NCBI GenBank assembly: GCA_966211335.1
Contig: CBIHNF010000001.1
Coordinates: 1,488,001-1,552,000 of the forward strand
Length of the DNA stretch: 64,000 nucleotides
Source: JAPWJZ01 sp966211335
GTDB lineage: Bacteria; Pseudomonadota; Alphaproteobacteria; Micavibrionales; UBA2020
Direction: 5' to 3'
In this document: positions 7,724-17,531 of the stretch, piece by piece
How positions within the stretch are numbered: position 1 is the stretch's first letter
How the letters are laid out: every line of letters starts with the position of its first letter
The notes under the pieces: generated by a model
Told to the model about the DNA's origin: nothing
The model's input: the letters and a program-made list of their open reading frames with translations, nothing else
Databases searched by the model: none
Made by a program: the position numbers and the translations under genes

Positions 7724-8225
7724 ATGCTGCTCCGCCCCGCCACCCTGGAAGACGCCGGCGGCATTGCTGCCGCCCATGTGACCAGCTGGCAGGAGGCCTA
7801 TGCCGGTATTGTGCCAAAGGATCATTTACGTAACCTTTCCATCCCCGAGCGCATAACACGCGGCAGGCGGCGCTGTCGGAAATGCCCGCAGACAGGGGTT
7901 TGGTGGTGGCAGAGCAAGCGGGGCAGATTACCGGCTTCTGCAGCTTCGGCAGCGCCAGAGAGCCTGAAATCGGCCTTTCTGGCGAGATTTACGCCCTCTA
8001 CCTGCTGCAGGCGGCACAGGGTCAGGGATGGGGAAGAAAACTGTTTGAAGCCGCCCAAAACAGCCTTAAATCAATGGGTATGGCCGGCTGCTATGTGTGG
8101 GTTCTGAAAGCTAACCAAAGCTTGAGTTTTTACCGCCACCTCGGCGGTGTAGAATGTGGCGCCAAGACCATCACCATCGGCGGCACGGATCTTGAAGAAC
8201 TGGCACTTTGCTGGAAGGAGGAAAA

Positions 8226-8229
<4 letters not shown>
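7724..8229 (+). pseudogene. GNAT N-acetyltransferase interrupted by a frameshift
   Basis: A GNAT-type reading frame starts at ATG 7724 (LLRPATLEDAGGIAAAHV, the usual N-terminal strand-helix) and is coherent to about residue 45 (LSIPER). The rest of the family fold continues in a different frame from about 7858: LVVAEQAGQITGFCSFG, then the acetyl-CoA loop QAAQGQGWGRKLFEAAQ, the VLKANQSLSFYRHLGG segment and a stop at 8227-8229. Joining the halves requires one missing base, or two extra, between roughly 7834 and 7870. No slippery heptamer is visible there. Either a recent lesion or a sequence error is possible. The end overlaps the protease start (ATGA), so an intact gene would be coupled to it. 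Confidence 0.7.
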
Positions 8230-9640
<1,411 letters not shown>

Positions 9641-9641
<1 letters not shown>

Positions 9642-10972
9642 TGGCGAATCTTTTCGACGCGCAACTGGATAAGGACGAGAATCTGGAGGCCGCGCGGCAG
9701 GCGCAGCGCCCGCTCGCCGACCAGCTGCGCCCGAAAACACTCGATGAAGTGATGGGGCAGGATCATCTGCTGAAGGGGGATGGCCCGCTGCGCCGCATGG
9801 TCGATAGCGGTAAAATCTCCTCCATCATCTTCTGGGGCCCGCCCGGTTGCGGCAAGACGACATTGGCGCGGCTCCTCGCGCAGCACACCGATTTGCAGTT
9901 TGAAGCCATTTCGGCGGTTTTCTCGGGCGTTGCGGACCTGCGCAAGGTGTTTGAATCTGCCGTCCACCGCCGCCGCATGGGTCGTGGCACGCTGCTGTTT
10001 GTCGATGAAATCCACCGCTTCAACAAATCGCAGCAGGATGCCTTTTTGCCTTACGTCGAGGACGGCACCATCACCCTCGTCGGCGCGACAACCGAAAACC
10101 CATCTTTTGAATTAAACGCCGCTTTGCTGTCGCGGTCGCAAGTCATGGTGTTGAACCGCCTTGACGACGCCGCGCTTGACGAGCTGCTGAAGCGCGCCGA
10201 GAAAACACTGAATCGCCCGCTGCCGCTGGAGCCGGAAGCGCGCGCAGCATTGATTGCGATGGCGGATGGCGACGGGCGTTACATTCTGAACCTTGCCGAA
10301 CAGGTTTTCCAGCTGCAGCGCAAGGGAATGCTCGATGTCGCGGGGCTTTCAAAGCTGGTGCAGAAACGCGCGCCCATCTACGACAAGGCGGCGGAAAGCC
10401 ATTACAACCTCATTTCCGCGCTGCATAAATCCGTCCGCGGGTCGGATGCCGATGCCGCGCTCTACTGGTTCTGCCGCATGCTGGATGGCGGGGAAGACCC
10501 GCGCTACATCGCGCGGCGCATGGTGCGCATGGCGACGGAAGACATCGGCCTTGCCGAACCGACGGCGCTGCAGACCTGCATCACCGCCTGGGAAACCTAT
10601 GAACGTCTCGGCTCGCCGGAAGGGGAGCTGGCGCTGGCGCAGGCGCTGATTTTCCTCGCCACCGCGCCGAAATCGAATTCGGCCTATATGGCCTATAATG
10701 CCGCGCGGGAAGCCGCGAAATCTACCGGTTCCCTCATGCCGCCAAAGCATATTCTGAACGCGCCGACGAAGCTGATGAAGAATATCGGCTATGGCGCGGG
10801 CTATGAATATGATCACGGCACGGAAGAAGGCTTCAGCGGGCAGAACTATTTCCCCGATGATATGCCGCGCGCGCATTTCTACCAGCCGGTCGAGCGCGGC
10901 TTTGAGCGCGAAATCAAAAAACGCCTCGAGTACTGGCAGAAAATCCGCGATGAAAAGGGAGACGGCAAATGA
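9641..10972 (+). CDS. rarA: Replication-associated recombination ATPase RarA (MgsA)
   Basis: RarA is a clamp-loader-like AAA+ ATPase acting at stalled replication forks. In this 443-residue protein the Walker A motif GPPGCGKT is at residues 66-73 and Walker B LLFVDEIH ends at 125. A sensor-1-like GATTENPSFELN segment and the C-terminal tetramerisation region (GLAEPTALQ, SNSAYMAY, LMKNIGYGAGYEYDH) are present. The start ATG overlaps the protease stop by one base, and the stop overlaps the crcB start. The Do protease-rarA-crcB-rluC order is common in alphaproteobacteria. Confidence 0.95.
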
Positions 10973-11346
10973 TGCTTTTAGGCGTTTTCGTGGGCGGCGG
11001 GCTTGGCGCACTGTTGCGGTATTTTTCCCTTTTGTTCTTCAAGGCGCAGCTGCCGGGCGTGTTCCCCTATGGCACGCTGTTTGTGAATATCCTCGGCTCG
11101 CTCATCATCGGTATCATCATGGAAGGCGCGGCGCAGAAGTGGAATATTTCGGCGCAGGCGCAGGCCTTTATGGTGACGGGCATTCTGGGCGGCTTCACCA
11201 CCTTCTCGGCTTTTTCTTTCGATTTTTATAAACTCGCGAATACGGGCGAGACGCTGCTGGCGGCGGCCTATGTCGGGCTATCCGTTTTCCTGTCGCTGCT
11301 GGCCGTTTTCGGCGGCGCTTACCTTGTGCGCGGAGTACTGCAATAA
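10969..11346 (+). CDS. crcB: Fluoride channel CrcB/FluC
   Basis: A 125-residue membrane protein with four hydrophobic segments. It carries the Fluc-family motifs GGGLGALLRYF, GTLFVNILGSLIIG and GFTTFSAFSFD; the Asn in the second and the paired Phe residues in the third line the fluoride pore in characterised members. Dual-topology dimers export fluoride passively. The start ATG at 10969 overlaps the rarA stop (a second ATG follows at 10972). The stop TAA shares one base with the rluC ATG. Confidence 0.93.
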   Translation: MMLLGVFVGGGLGALLRYFSLLFFKAQLPGVFPYGTLFVNILGSLIIGIIMEGAAQKWNISAQAQAFMVTGILGGFTTFSAFSFDFYKLANTGETLLAAAYVGLSVFLSLLAVFGGAYLVRGVLQ

Positions 11347-12323
11347 TGGCTGAAGGCATCACTGTCAACGAAGTGGACGACGGCCAACGCCTCGACCGCT
11401 GGCTGAAGAAACACTACCCCGATGTGCCCTTCGGGCAGGTGCAGAAAATCCTGCGCACGGGGCAGCTGCGCATCGATGGCAAGCGCGCCAAGGGCGATGC
11501 GCGCCTTGTAAAAGGCCAGCTGATCCGCATCCCGCCGCAGCTGGCGAACCCGCAGCCGAAGGTTGACCGCGGTCTTGGCGAGCAGGACACGAAATTCATT
11601 CAGAGTCTTGTTATCTACAAAGATGCCGATGTCATCGCTATTAACAAGCCGTCTGGCTTGGCGTCGCAGGGCGGAACGAAAATCGGCAAGAACGTCGATT
11701 ATCTGCTGGATGGCCTGAAATTTGACTATGAGAACCGCCCGCACCTTGTCCACCGCCTCGATAAAGACACCTCCGGCGTCATGCTGCTGGCGCGCCATCC
11801 GCAGGCCGCGCGTGTGTTGTCGGAAATGTTCCGCGGCCGCGATATCCGCAAGTATTACTGGGCGGTCACCGCGCCGGCGCCGGAAATCAACCAGGGCAAA
11901 ATCCGCTCCGCTCTTGCCAAAGTCGATATTGGCGGCGGCGAGCGCATGATGAAGACGGATGATGAGGAAGGCAAAATGTCGCTGACCTTTTATAGCGTCA
12001 TTGAGCGTGTCGGCAACAACCTTGCGCATGTGGCCTTCTGGCCGCGCACGGGCCGCCAGCACCAGATCCGCGTGCATGCAGTTGAAATGGGCACGCCGCT
12101 GCTGGGCGATTTCAAGTATGACCCCGAGCAGCTGTTCCTCGCCGAAAACCCGAACCTGCCGGAAACGCTCCACCTGCACGCCCGCCGCATGATCTTGCCG
12201 CACCCGATGACGACGGGGAAGCTGGACATTACGGCACCCTTAAGCCCCGACATGAAAAAAACGTTTAAATACTTCGGCTTCAACGCGGAAGACAAAACCG
12301 ACCCCTTCGAGGATATCGAGTAA
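11346..12323 (+). CDS. rluC: 23S rRNA pseudouridine synthase, RluC/RluD family
   Basis: This 325-residue protein has an N-terminal S4 RNA-binding domain (RLDRWLKKHYPDVPFGQVQK, about residues 15-75). A RluA-type catalytic domain follows, with HRLDKDTSGVMLLAR; Asp139 is the expected catalytic aspartate. The late motif GRQHQIRVHAVEMGTPLLGD is also typical. By family it isomerises uridines in 23S rRNA; the position next to crcB fits RluC of alphaproteobacteria, although RluD cannot be excluded from sequence alone. It is coupled to crcB by a one-base overlap. Confidence 0.92.
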   Translation: MAEGITVNEVDDGQRLDRWLKKHYPDVPFGQVQKILRTGQLRIDGKRAKGDARLVKGQLIRIPPQLANPQPKVDRGLGEQDTKFIQSLVIYKDADVIAINKPSGLASQGGTKIGKNVDYLLDGLKFDYENRPHLVHRLDKDTSGVMLLARHPQAARVLSEMFRGRDIRKYYWAVTAPAPEINQGKIRSALAKVDIGGGERMMKTDDEEGKMSLTFYSVIERVGNNLAHVAFWPRTGRQHQIRVHAVEMGTPLLGDFKYDPEQLFLAENPNLPETLHLHARRMILPHPMTTGKLDITAPLSPDMKKTFKYFGFNAEDKTDPFEDIE

Positions 12324-12325
12324 TC

Positions 12326-13426
12326 ATGGCGGCGGAAGCGAAACGAAAATCTTTTGTGCTGCGCTTCATCACCGGCACGCTGCTGGTGGTGGCGCTGTTT
12401 ACCGTTGTGGCTTATGCGGCCATGCAGCTCGTCACGCTGAATACCTTCAAGCCGCGCATCGAGGCTTATGTTTCGGATTCCATCGGCCTGCCCGCCAAAA
12501 TCAACGGCGATATCCATGCGGGCTTGCAGCGCGGCCTGCCGGCGTTGGTGCTGAATGATGTTGTCGTCGGCAAGAAGGGGAGCGGCAGCCTTTATGCCGC
12601 CGATAAAATCACCGCCACTATACCGCTCGCGCGCCCTGCGGCGGGGGAGCCGTGGAAGGTTTATGTCAGCCTCCGCCACCTCACCCTCGATGGCGAGGAC
12701 TATGGCGATTACAAATCGCCGCTGCATTACTATTACCCCGACGGCGTCGAGCTGCCGGATATTCAGGGCAGCCTGAAAGACGCGCGGATGGATGGCTCCG
12801 CCAGCCTGCGCAACAACAAGCTCCGCGTTGATATCAAACTGACAGGTCTTGATTACGCGCGCTTTGCCAAAGGCGTTCGCGGCGGCAATGCGCGCATTGA
12901 CCTGAGCCTGAAAGCCGATGCGCGGGAGCTGGTGAACAGCCTTGGCGGCACGGCGCTGCTCACCGGCGACAAGGGCGTGATGGAGGGCAATGCGATTGAC
13001 CTTTGGGCGGGCAGCATGCTGTCGAATATCCTCAAAGGCCCTCAGAAGGAAACGGAAATCAACTGTTCCGTCGCCGATTTTCGCATCGCCAACGGCATCG
13101 CCCGCTCAAAGGCCATTATCGTCGATACGCCGCGCGTTTCCGTCTTCGGCAAGGGCAGCGTCGATCTGGTGCATGAGCGCGTCGATATGCGTTTCACGCC
13201 GCAACCAAAATCGGCAACGCTGCTCAGCCTTGCGACGCCCGTCAATGTCAACGGCCCCTTCGACCATATTGAAACGACGCCCGATACCGGCGGCCTTGTC
13301 GCCAAGATGGGTACCATGGTACTGGGTGTTTTCGCCGCGCCTGCCGCATTGTTGCCATTGGTCAGTACAGGTCGCGGCAGTGGCAACCCCTGCGCCGAAT
13401 ACCTGCAAAAGCGGGAGGGGAAATGA
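12326..13426 (+). CDS. AsmA-like inner-membrane-anchored protein
   Basis: A 366-residue protein with one N-terminal membrane segment (about residues 11-33) and a predicted periplasmic remainder. After the anchor it reads FKPRIEAYVSDSIGLPAKINGDI, the strand pattern that starts AsmA-family domains. The C-terminal part has the AsmA-type RVSVFGKGSVDLVHERVDMRF stretch split across residues near 275-295. AsmA proteins are implicated in lipid transport and outer-membrane homeostasis. This one is short for the family. It sits between rluC (2-nt gap) and the ATP12 gene (ATGA overlap), where many alphaproteobacteria have a HAD phosphatase. Confidence 0.75.
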   Translation: MAAEAKRKSFVLRFITGTLLVVALFTVVAYAAMQLVTLNTFKPRIEAYVSDSIGLPAKINGDIHAGLQRGLPALVLNDVVVGKKGSGSLYAADKITATIPLARPAAGEPWKVYVSLRHLTLDGEDYGDYKSPLHYYYPDGVELPDIQGSLKDARMDGSASLRNNKLRVDIKLTGLDYARFAKGVRGGNARIDLSLKADARELVNSLGGTALLTGDKGVMEGNAIDLWAGSMLSNILKGPQKETEINCSVADFRIANGIARSKAIIVDTPRVSVFGKGSVDLVHERVDMRFTPQPKSATLLSLATPVNVNGPFDHIETTPDTGGLVAKMGTMVLGVFAAPAALLPLVSTGRGSGNPCAEYLQKREGK

Positions 13427-14130
13427 AGCGTTTCTACAAAACCGCCGAAGCCGGCCCCGCGCCCGGCGGCTTCGCCGTGCGGCTGGACGGCAAGGCGATC
13501 AAGACGCCAATGCAGCATAGCCTGATTTTCCCCAACCTCGATTTTGCCCGCGCGGTCGCCAATGAATGGCAGGCGCAGGGGGAGCATATCGCCCCCAATT
13601 CCATGCCGCTCATGCAGCTGGCAAGCACGATGCTCGACAAAGTCACCAGCCCTGCCGACCGCAAAGCGATGCAGGTGGAGGTGCTGAAATATGGCGCGTC
13701 TGACCTGTTGTGCTATTTCGCGACGCATCCGCAGGATCTGGTAAAACGGCAGGAAGCCGCCTGGCTGCCGCTGCTGAAATGGCTGAAGGATGAATATGGC
13801 GCGGGCCTCGAGCATATTTCCGGCATCCGCTATCACAACCAACCGGAAGCGGCGCTTGAAAAGCTGAATGCGGTTTTGACCAACCTTGATGCCGCCGATT
13901 TCACGGTGGCGCAGGCGGCAACGGCTTTGACGGGGTCTCTCGTCATCGCGCTGGCCTTGGCATCCGGCTATCTCGATGGCGAAGCGGCAGCGCATGCAGC
14001 GACGATCGACGAAGTCTACCAGCTTGAAAAATGGGGCGAGGATAAAGTCGCGCGAGAGCGGCTGGATATGATCCGCGCCGAATGCACGGCGCTGCAGAAA
14101 TTCCGCGAGTTGATCAGAACCAGCTCATAA
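13423..14130 (+). CDS. ATP12 family F1-ATPase assembly chaperone
   Basis: This 235-residue protein matches the ATP12 family, which in mitochondria chaperones the F1 alpha subunit and is widespread in alphaproteobacteria. Recognisable parts are FAVRLDGKAIKTPMQHSL near the N-terminus, AVANEWQAQGEHIAPNSMPL at about residues 45-64, the ASDLLCYFATHPQDLV segment, and the C-terminal DEVYQLEKWGEDKVARERL. The ATG overlaps the AsmA-like stop (ATGA). Its 3' end overlaps the convergent minus-strand gene at 14114 by 17 nt. Confidence 0.92.
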   Translation: MKRFYKTAEAGPAPGGFAVRLDGKAIKTPMQHSLIFPNLDFARAVANEWQAQGEHIAPNSMPLMQLASTMLDKVTSPADRKAMQVEVLKYGASDLLCYFATHPQDLVKRQEAAWLPLLKWLKDEYGAGLEHISGIRYHNQPEAALEKLNAVLTNLDAADFTVAQAATALTGSLVIALALASGYLDGEAAAHAATIDEVYQLEKWGEDKVARERLDMIRAECTALQKFRELIRTSS

Positions 14131-14641
14131 CGTTGGGGATCGGCTTGCCTTCCGACAGGCGCTTGAAGCCGTACCAGCAGCGCCACAGCCACCAGATGCC
14201 AAAGGGCGCCATAAAGCCCAGCATCGTCCAGCGCAGCAGACCCATGTTGGCGGTAACAAATTTCTGCGCCAGCCCCGCCGCATCCATCTGCGCATCGGGG
14301 TTGTTGACGGACTGCATCAGCACGGTCGTGTCCGCCATGGTCAGGAAGACGATAGAGCCGAGGACGGTCACGGCCGGCATATAAACACCGCCGCCGATCC
14401 AGAAGGTGCGCACCAGCCAGTGCAGGTGATTTTCATACAAGGAGCCACGCGCCTTCTTTCGCTCCATGTACACCAGAATGATCCCCGCGATAACGGCAAG
14501 GGAACCCACCAGCACCGACCACACATTGCCGAACTGCAAAATCAGCGAGAAGGCGAAAATGCCATACAGCATGCGGCACAATTTCGGCATTTCTGCTTTT
14601 TCGGCGGGCGTTTGCGGGGCAGGGGCGACGGGCGTTTCCAT
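14114..14641 (-). CDS. Small integral membrane protein (DUF4870/Tic20-like)
   Basis: A 175-residue protein starting at ATG 14641, with GAGG upstream; an alternative TTG lies two codons earlier. It has a Pro/Ala-rich N-terminus, then about four hydrophobic segments. The phrases ENHLHWLVRTFWIGGGVYM and RCWYGFKRLSEGKPIPN resemble DUF4870/Tic20-like membrane proteins, whose function is unknown. It follows mutL by 12 nt on the same strand, so they are probably co-transcribed. It overlaps the ATP12 gene tail to tail. Confidence 0.7.
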   Translation of the reverse strand: METPVAPAPQTPAEKAEMPKLCRMLYGIFAFSLILQFGNVWSVLVGSLAVIAGIILVYMERKKARGSLYENHLHWLVRTFWIGGGVYMPAVTVLGSIVFLTMADTTVLMQSVNNPDAQMDAAGLAQKFVTANMGLLRWTMLGFMAPFGIWWLWRCWYGFKRLSEGKPIPNVMSWF

Positions 14642-14653
14642 TTTCAAAATCCT

Positions 14654-16507
14654 CTAGCGGCGTCCAAAAAGTTTTTCGATGTCGTTCAGTTTCAATTCAA
14701 CATAGGTCGGGCGGCCGTGGTTGCACTGGCCGGAATGTGGCGTGCGTTCCATTTCGCGGAGCAGCGCGTTCATTTCATCCGCATTCAACCGGCGACCTGC
14801 GCGTACGGAGCCGTGGCAGGCCATGGTGGAGCAGACTTCCTCCAGCTTTTCTTTCAAGCGCATCGTCTGGCCAAAGGCGGTGATGTCATCGGCAAGGTCA
14901 ATCACCATCTGGCGCAGGTTCAGCTGGCCGAGCAGGGCGGGCACTTCCTGCACCACCACCGCGCCGGGGCCGAAGCCGTCGATGACAAGGCCCAGTTCCG
15001 CCAGCTCGTCCTTCCGCGTCAGCAGCCGGTCGGCGGAACTTGCGTCCATTTCCACGACTTCCGGCAGTAAAAGGGGTTGCCGCGCAATGCCGCCGTTGTT
15101 GAGTGCTTTCTTCATATCTTCATAGACAAGGCGTTCATGTGCCGCATGCTGATCGACCAGCACAATGCCGCTGGCGGTCTGCGCCACGATATAGGTTTCA
15201 TGCAGCTGCGCCAGCGCCGCGCCCAGCGGGTAATCCGCAGGCATGTCTGTGACCACGGGTGTCGCAACCCGGCCGGACGGCGCGGGGGCCGCATCGGAAA
15301 AGCCGGACACAGCCGTTTCAATTTCCGGCATCGAACAGGGGCTGGAATAATATTCGCCGGTATAGGCCGCGCCCTGCATGCCCTTGGCGTCCTTATAGGC
15401 GGGCGTGGGCTGGCGATAGCCCCCATCCCACAGATTGCCCGTCTGCATCTGCGGCGCCGTGAAGGCGGCAATGGTCTGCTCCGCCACGGTCGTGGAGGCG
15501 CGGTGGCCTGCGCCCGCAATGGCGTGCTTCAAGCCGCCGACGATCAACCCGCGCACCAGCGCGGAATCCGCAAAGCGCACTTCTGCCTTGGTCGGGTGTA
15601 CGTTGACGTCGACAACCGCGGGCGGCAGGTCGATGAACAGACACAGCATGGGGTGGCGGTCGCTGGCCAGAAAATCCATATAAGCGCCGCGCACCGCGCC
15701 AATCAGCTGGCGGTCGCGCACGGGGCGGCCGTTGACGAAGAAATACTGGTGCTGGTTGCTGCCGCGGTTCAGCGTGGGCAGGCTGGCATAGCCGGTCAGG
15801 CGCACGCCGTCACGCTCCGCTTCCAGCCGCAGGGCATTCTCCGCAAATTCGCGGCCCATGATCTGGCGCAGGCGCTCGAGCCGGCTCTCGTACAGGTCGC
15901 CCTTGGCAGCGGGAAGGTCGAGGATATCCTTGTCATCGACGTTCAGCTTGAAATGCACATCGGGGTAGGCCATGGCAAGCCGTTCCATGGTGTCGCGCAC
16001 GTTCGTCGTTTCGGTGCGCGGCGATTTCATAAATTTCAGCCGCGCGGGCGTTGCGTAGAACAAGTCTCGCACTTCAACCTTGGTGCCGGCGGTGAGCGCA
16101 GCCGGGGCAGGGCGCGATTTTTTTCCGGCATCGACGACAATGGCATTTGCATCCGCCGTACCGCCGCGCTTGCGGCTGGTGATTGTGAGGCGGCTGACCG
16201 CGCCGATGGAGGGCAGGGCTTCGCCGCGGAAACCGAGGGTCTGGATATTCACAAGGTCGTCATCCGGCAGTTTGGAGGTCGCATGCCGCTCGACCGCCAG
16301 GGTCAGTTCCGCATCCGTCATGCCAATGCCGTCATCCGTCACCGCAATCAGCGAGGCGCCGCCGTCGCGGATGGCGACTTCGACGCGGGTCGAGCCCGCA
16401 TCAATCGCATTCTCGACAAGCTCCTTCACCGCCGCGGCCGGGCGTTCAATCACTTCCCCGGCGGCGATCTGGTTGATCAGCGTTTCTGGCAGCTGGCGGA
16501 TAAACAT
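14654..16507 (-). CDS. mutL: DNA mismatch repair protein MutL, endonuclease type
   Basis: MutL (617 residues) couples mismatch recognition by MutS to strand removal. The N-terminal GHKL ATPase has IAAGEVIERPAAAVKELVEN (residues about 14-33), DAGST and DDGIGM (58-63). The C-terminal domain has DQHAAHERLVYE at about 452-463, matching the DQHAxxExxxxE metal-binding endonuclease motif found in MutL of organisms without MutH. It also has the late ACHGSVRAGRR and QCNHGRPTY motifs. It heads a two-gene minus-strand unit with the membrane protein downstream. Confidence 0.97.
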   Translation of the reverse strand: MFIRQLPETLINQIAAGEVIERPAAAVKELVENAIDAGSTRVEVAIRDGGASLIAVTDDGIGMTDAELTLAVERHATSKLPDDDLVNIQTLGFRGEALPSIGAVSRLTITSRKRGGTADANAIVVDAGKKSRPAPAALTAGTKVEVRDLFYATPARLKFMKSPRTETTNVRDTMERLAMAYPDVHFKLNVDDKDILDLPAAKGDLYESRLERLRQIMGREFAENALRLEAERDGVRLTGYASLPTLNRGSNQHQYFFVNGRPVRDRQLIGAVRGAYMDFLASDRHPMLCLFIDLPPAVVDVNVHPTKAEVRFADSALVRGLIVGGLKHAIAGAGHRASTTVAEQTIAAFTAPQMQTGNLWDGGYRQPTPAYKDAKGMQGAAYTGEYYSSPCSMPEIETAVSGFSDAAPAPSGRVATPVVTDMPADYPLGAALAQLHETYIVAQTASGIVLVDQHAAHERLVYEDMKKALNNGGIARQPLLLPEVVEMDASSADRLLTRKDELAELGLVIDGFGPGAVVVQEVPALLGQLNLRQMVIDLADDITAFGQTMRLKEKLEEVCSTMACHGSVRAGRRLNADEMNALLREMERTPHSGQCNHGRPTYVELKLNDIEKLFGRR

Positions 16508-16605
16508 GCGCCCATTTATAGCGCGATTCTGGCAGGGGGGACAAAGGGAGAAGGGCGGCAGAATATGGAATTTTAGCGCAAGCGACGGCTAGCGCTGTTT
16601 AAGCA

Positions 16606-16797
16606 TTACGAAGCGAATTGGGTTTCGACTTCCATGGCTTCACAGGCGCGCAGAAAATCCTCCGCCGCATCGTAAAGGTTTCCGGCATAGGCGGAATTGC
16701 TTTTAACGCGCACACAGGCGCTGCGCGCTGCGGAAATAGTTTTTTTGAGGTCGCGCAAGTCGCGCTTGTTCAGTGCCTTTACCTGTTTTGCCGCCAT
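16606..16797 (-). CDS. Small conserved-looking hypothetical protein (63 aa)
   Basis: Start ATG 16797 has a good AGGAGA ribosome binding site seven bases upstream, which supports translation. The 63-residue product starts MAAKQVKALNKRDLRDLKK, is basic in its first third and acidic at its C-terminus (AAEDFLRACEAMEVE), and looks helical and soluble. I do not recognise a family. It lies alone between mutL and the HTH gene; 175 nt of AT-rich DNA precede it. Confidence 0.6.
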   Translation of the reverse strand: MAAKQVKALNKRDLRDLKKTISAARSACVRVKSNSAYAGNLYDAAEDFLRACEAMEVETQFAS

Positions 16798-16972
16798 GAC
16801 ATTTCTCCTGAAAAGAAGCCGCCGGAAAAGCGATTCTGATTTTAGGATAGCAGCGAAATAATGAACAAACAAGGAACATATAATAAACAAAAATAATACA
16901 AAGACTTAGGAAGGGAAACGATACAAGATTTGGATATGCTCCACAGGCTTATCCACAAAACTGCCGCCTCCT

Positions 16973-17398
16973 TTACTCCCACAGCTTCCCTGACGGCCCT
17001 TTCAGCAGGTTGATCATGAATTTCTCGATCAGCATTTCCCGCGTCGGGTGGGGCATGCGGGCGAGTTCGGCTTTGTTGTTGACGAGGGCGGTGGCGACTT
17101 TTCGTGCGCGGGCGTGGCGCATATCGGTCGCATGGCGGAGGGGCAGCAGGGTAATGCCCAGCTCCAGCGCGATGCACAGCTTCAGCACATGGTCGATATG
17201 CGCGTTGCTGACGGCATGCCTGCTACTGCCACGTGTGTAGCCGCCGAGGAGGCGGGCGATGGTGGCGGTGGAAACGCCGCTTTTCGCCGCCAGCTGCCGC
17301 TGACTGAGCCCAAGGTCCTTGCGCCGCCGGTTGATGGTGGTGAAAAGGCTGAGAAGGGAGGCGGCGGTGTCGCCATTTAAAATATCATTGTCTTTCAT
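16973..17398 (-). CDS. XRE/Cro-type helix-turn-helix protein
   Basis: A 141-residue protein with a helix-turn-helix of the Cro/CI type at about residues 18-53; LGLSQRQLAAKSGVSTATIARLL, shown here only as its key turns SQRQLA and VSTATIARLL, is the recognisable core. The HTH is followed by an arm with basic residues and a helical C-terminus (MLIEKFMINLLKGPSGK). It may be an autonomous regulator or the antitoxin-like half of a lost pair; no toxin-like partner is adjacent. Start is ATG 17398. Confidence 0.75.
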   Translation of the reverse strand: MKDNDILNGDTAASLLSLFTTINRRRKDLGLSQRQLAAKSGVSTATIARLLGGYTRGSSRHAVSNAHIDHVLKLCIALELGITLLPLRHATDMRHARARKVATALVNNKAELARMPHPTREMLIEKFMINLLKGPSGKLWE

Positions 17399-17499
17399 TC
17401 TTCAACGCTATCAGCGGCGCGTGAAAAACGGCAGGTAATTGCATCAAACGTGATGTAACATCTGCCCGCCATGCCGCCAAAATGCTGAAAAGAAAGCAG

Positions 17500-17530
17500 A
17501 AAAAATTTCAGGCCGAAAAGGCCATTTTTT
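17500..17530 (-). terminator. Possible bidirectional terminator after the pentapeptide gene
   Basis: A short GGCC-GAAAA-GGCC hairpin (17511-17523) is flanked by an A run (17500-17505) and a T run (17525-17530), so it could end transcription in either direction. On the minus strand it follows the pentapeptide-repeat gene immediately. The 4-bp stem core is weak. Confidence 0.35.
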
Positions 17531-17531
17531 G

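Noticed and set aside
16949..16957. Perfect DnaA box (TTATCCACA) near an AT-rich stretch, suggesting an origin
   Set aside because: Only one perfect box is seen. There is no cluster of boxes and no origin-associated gene next to it, so a chance match is more likely.
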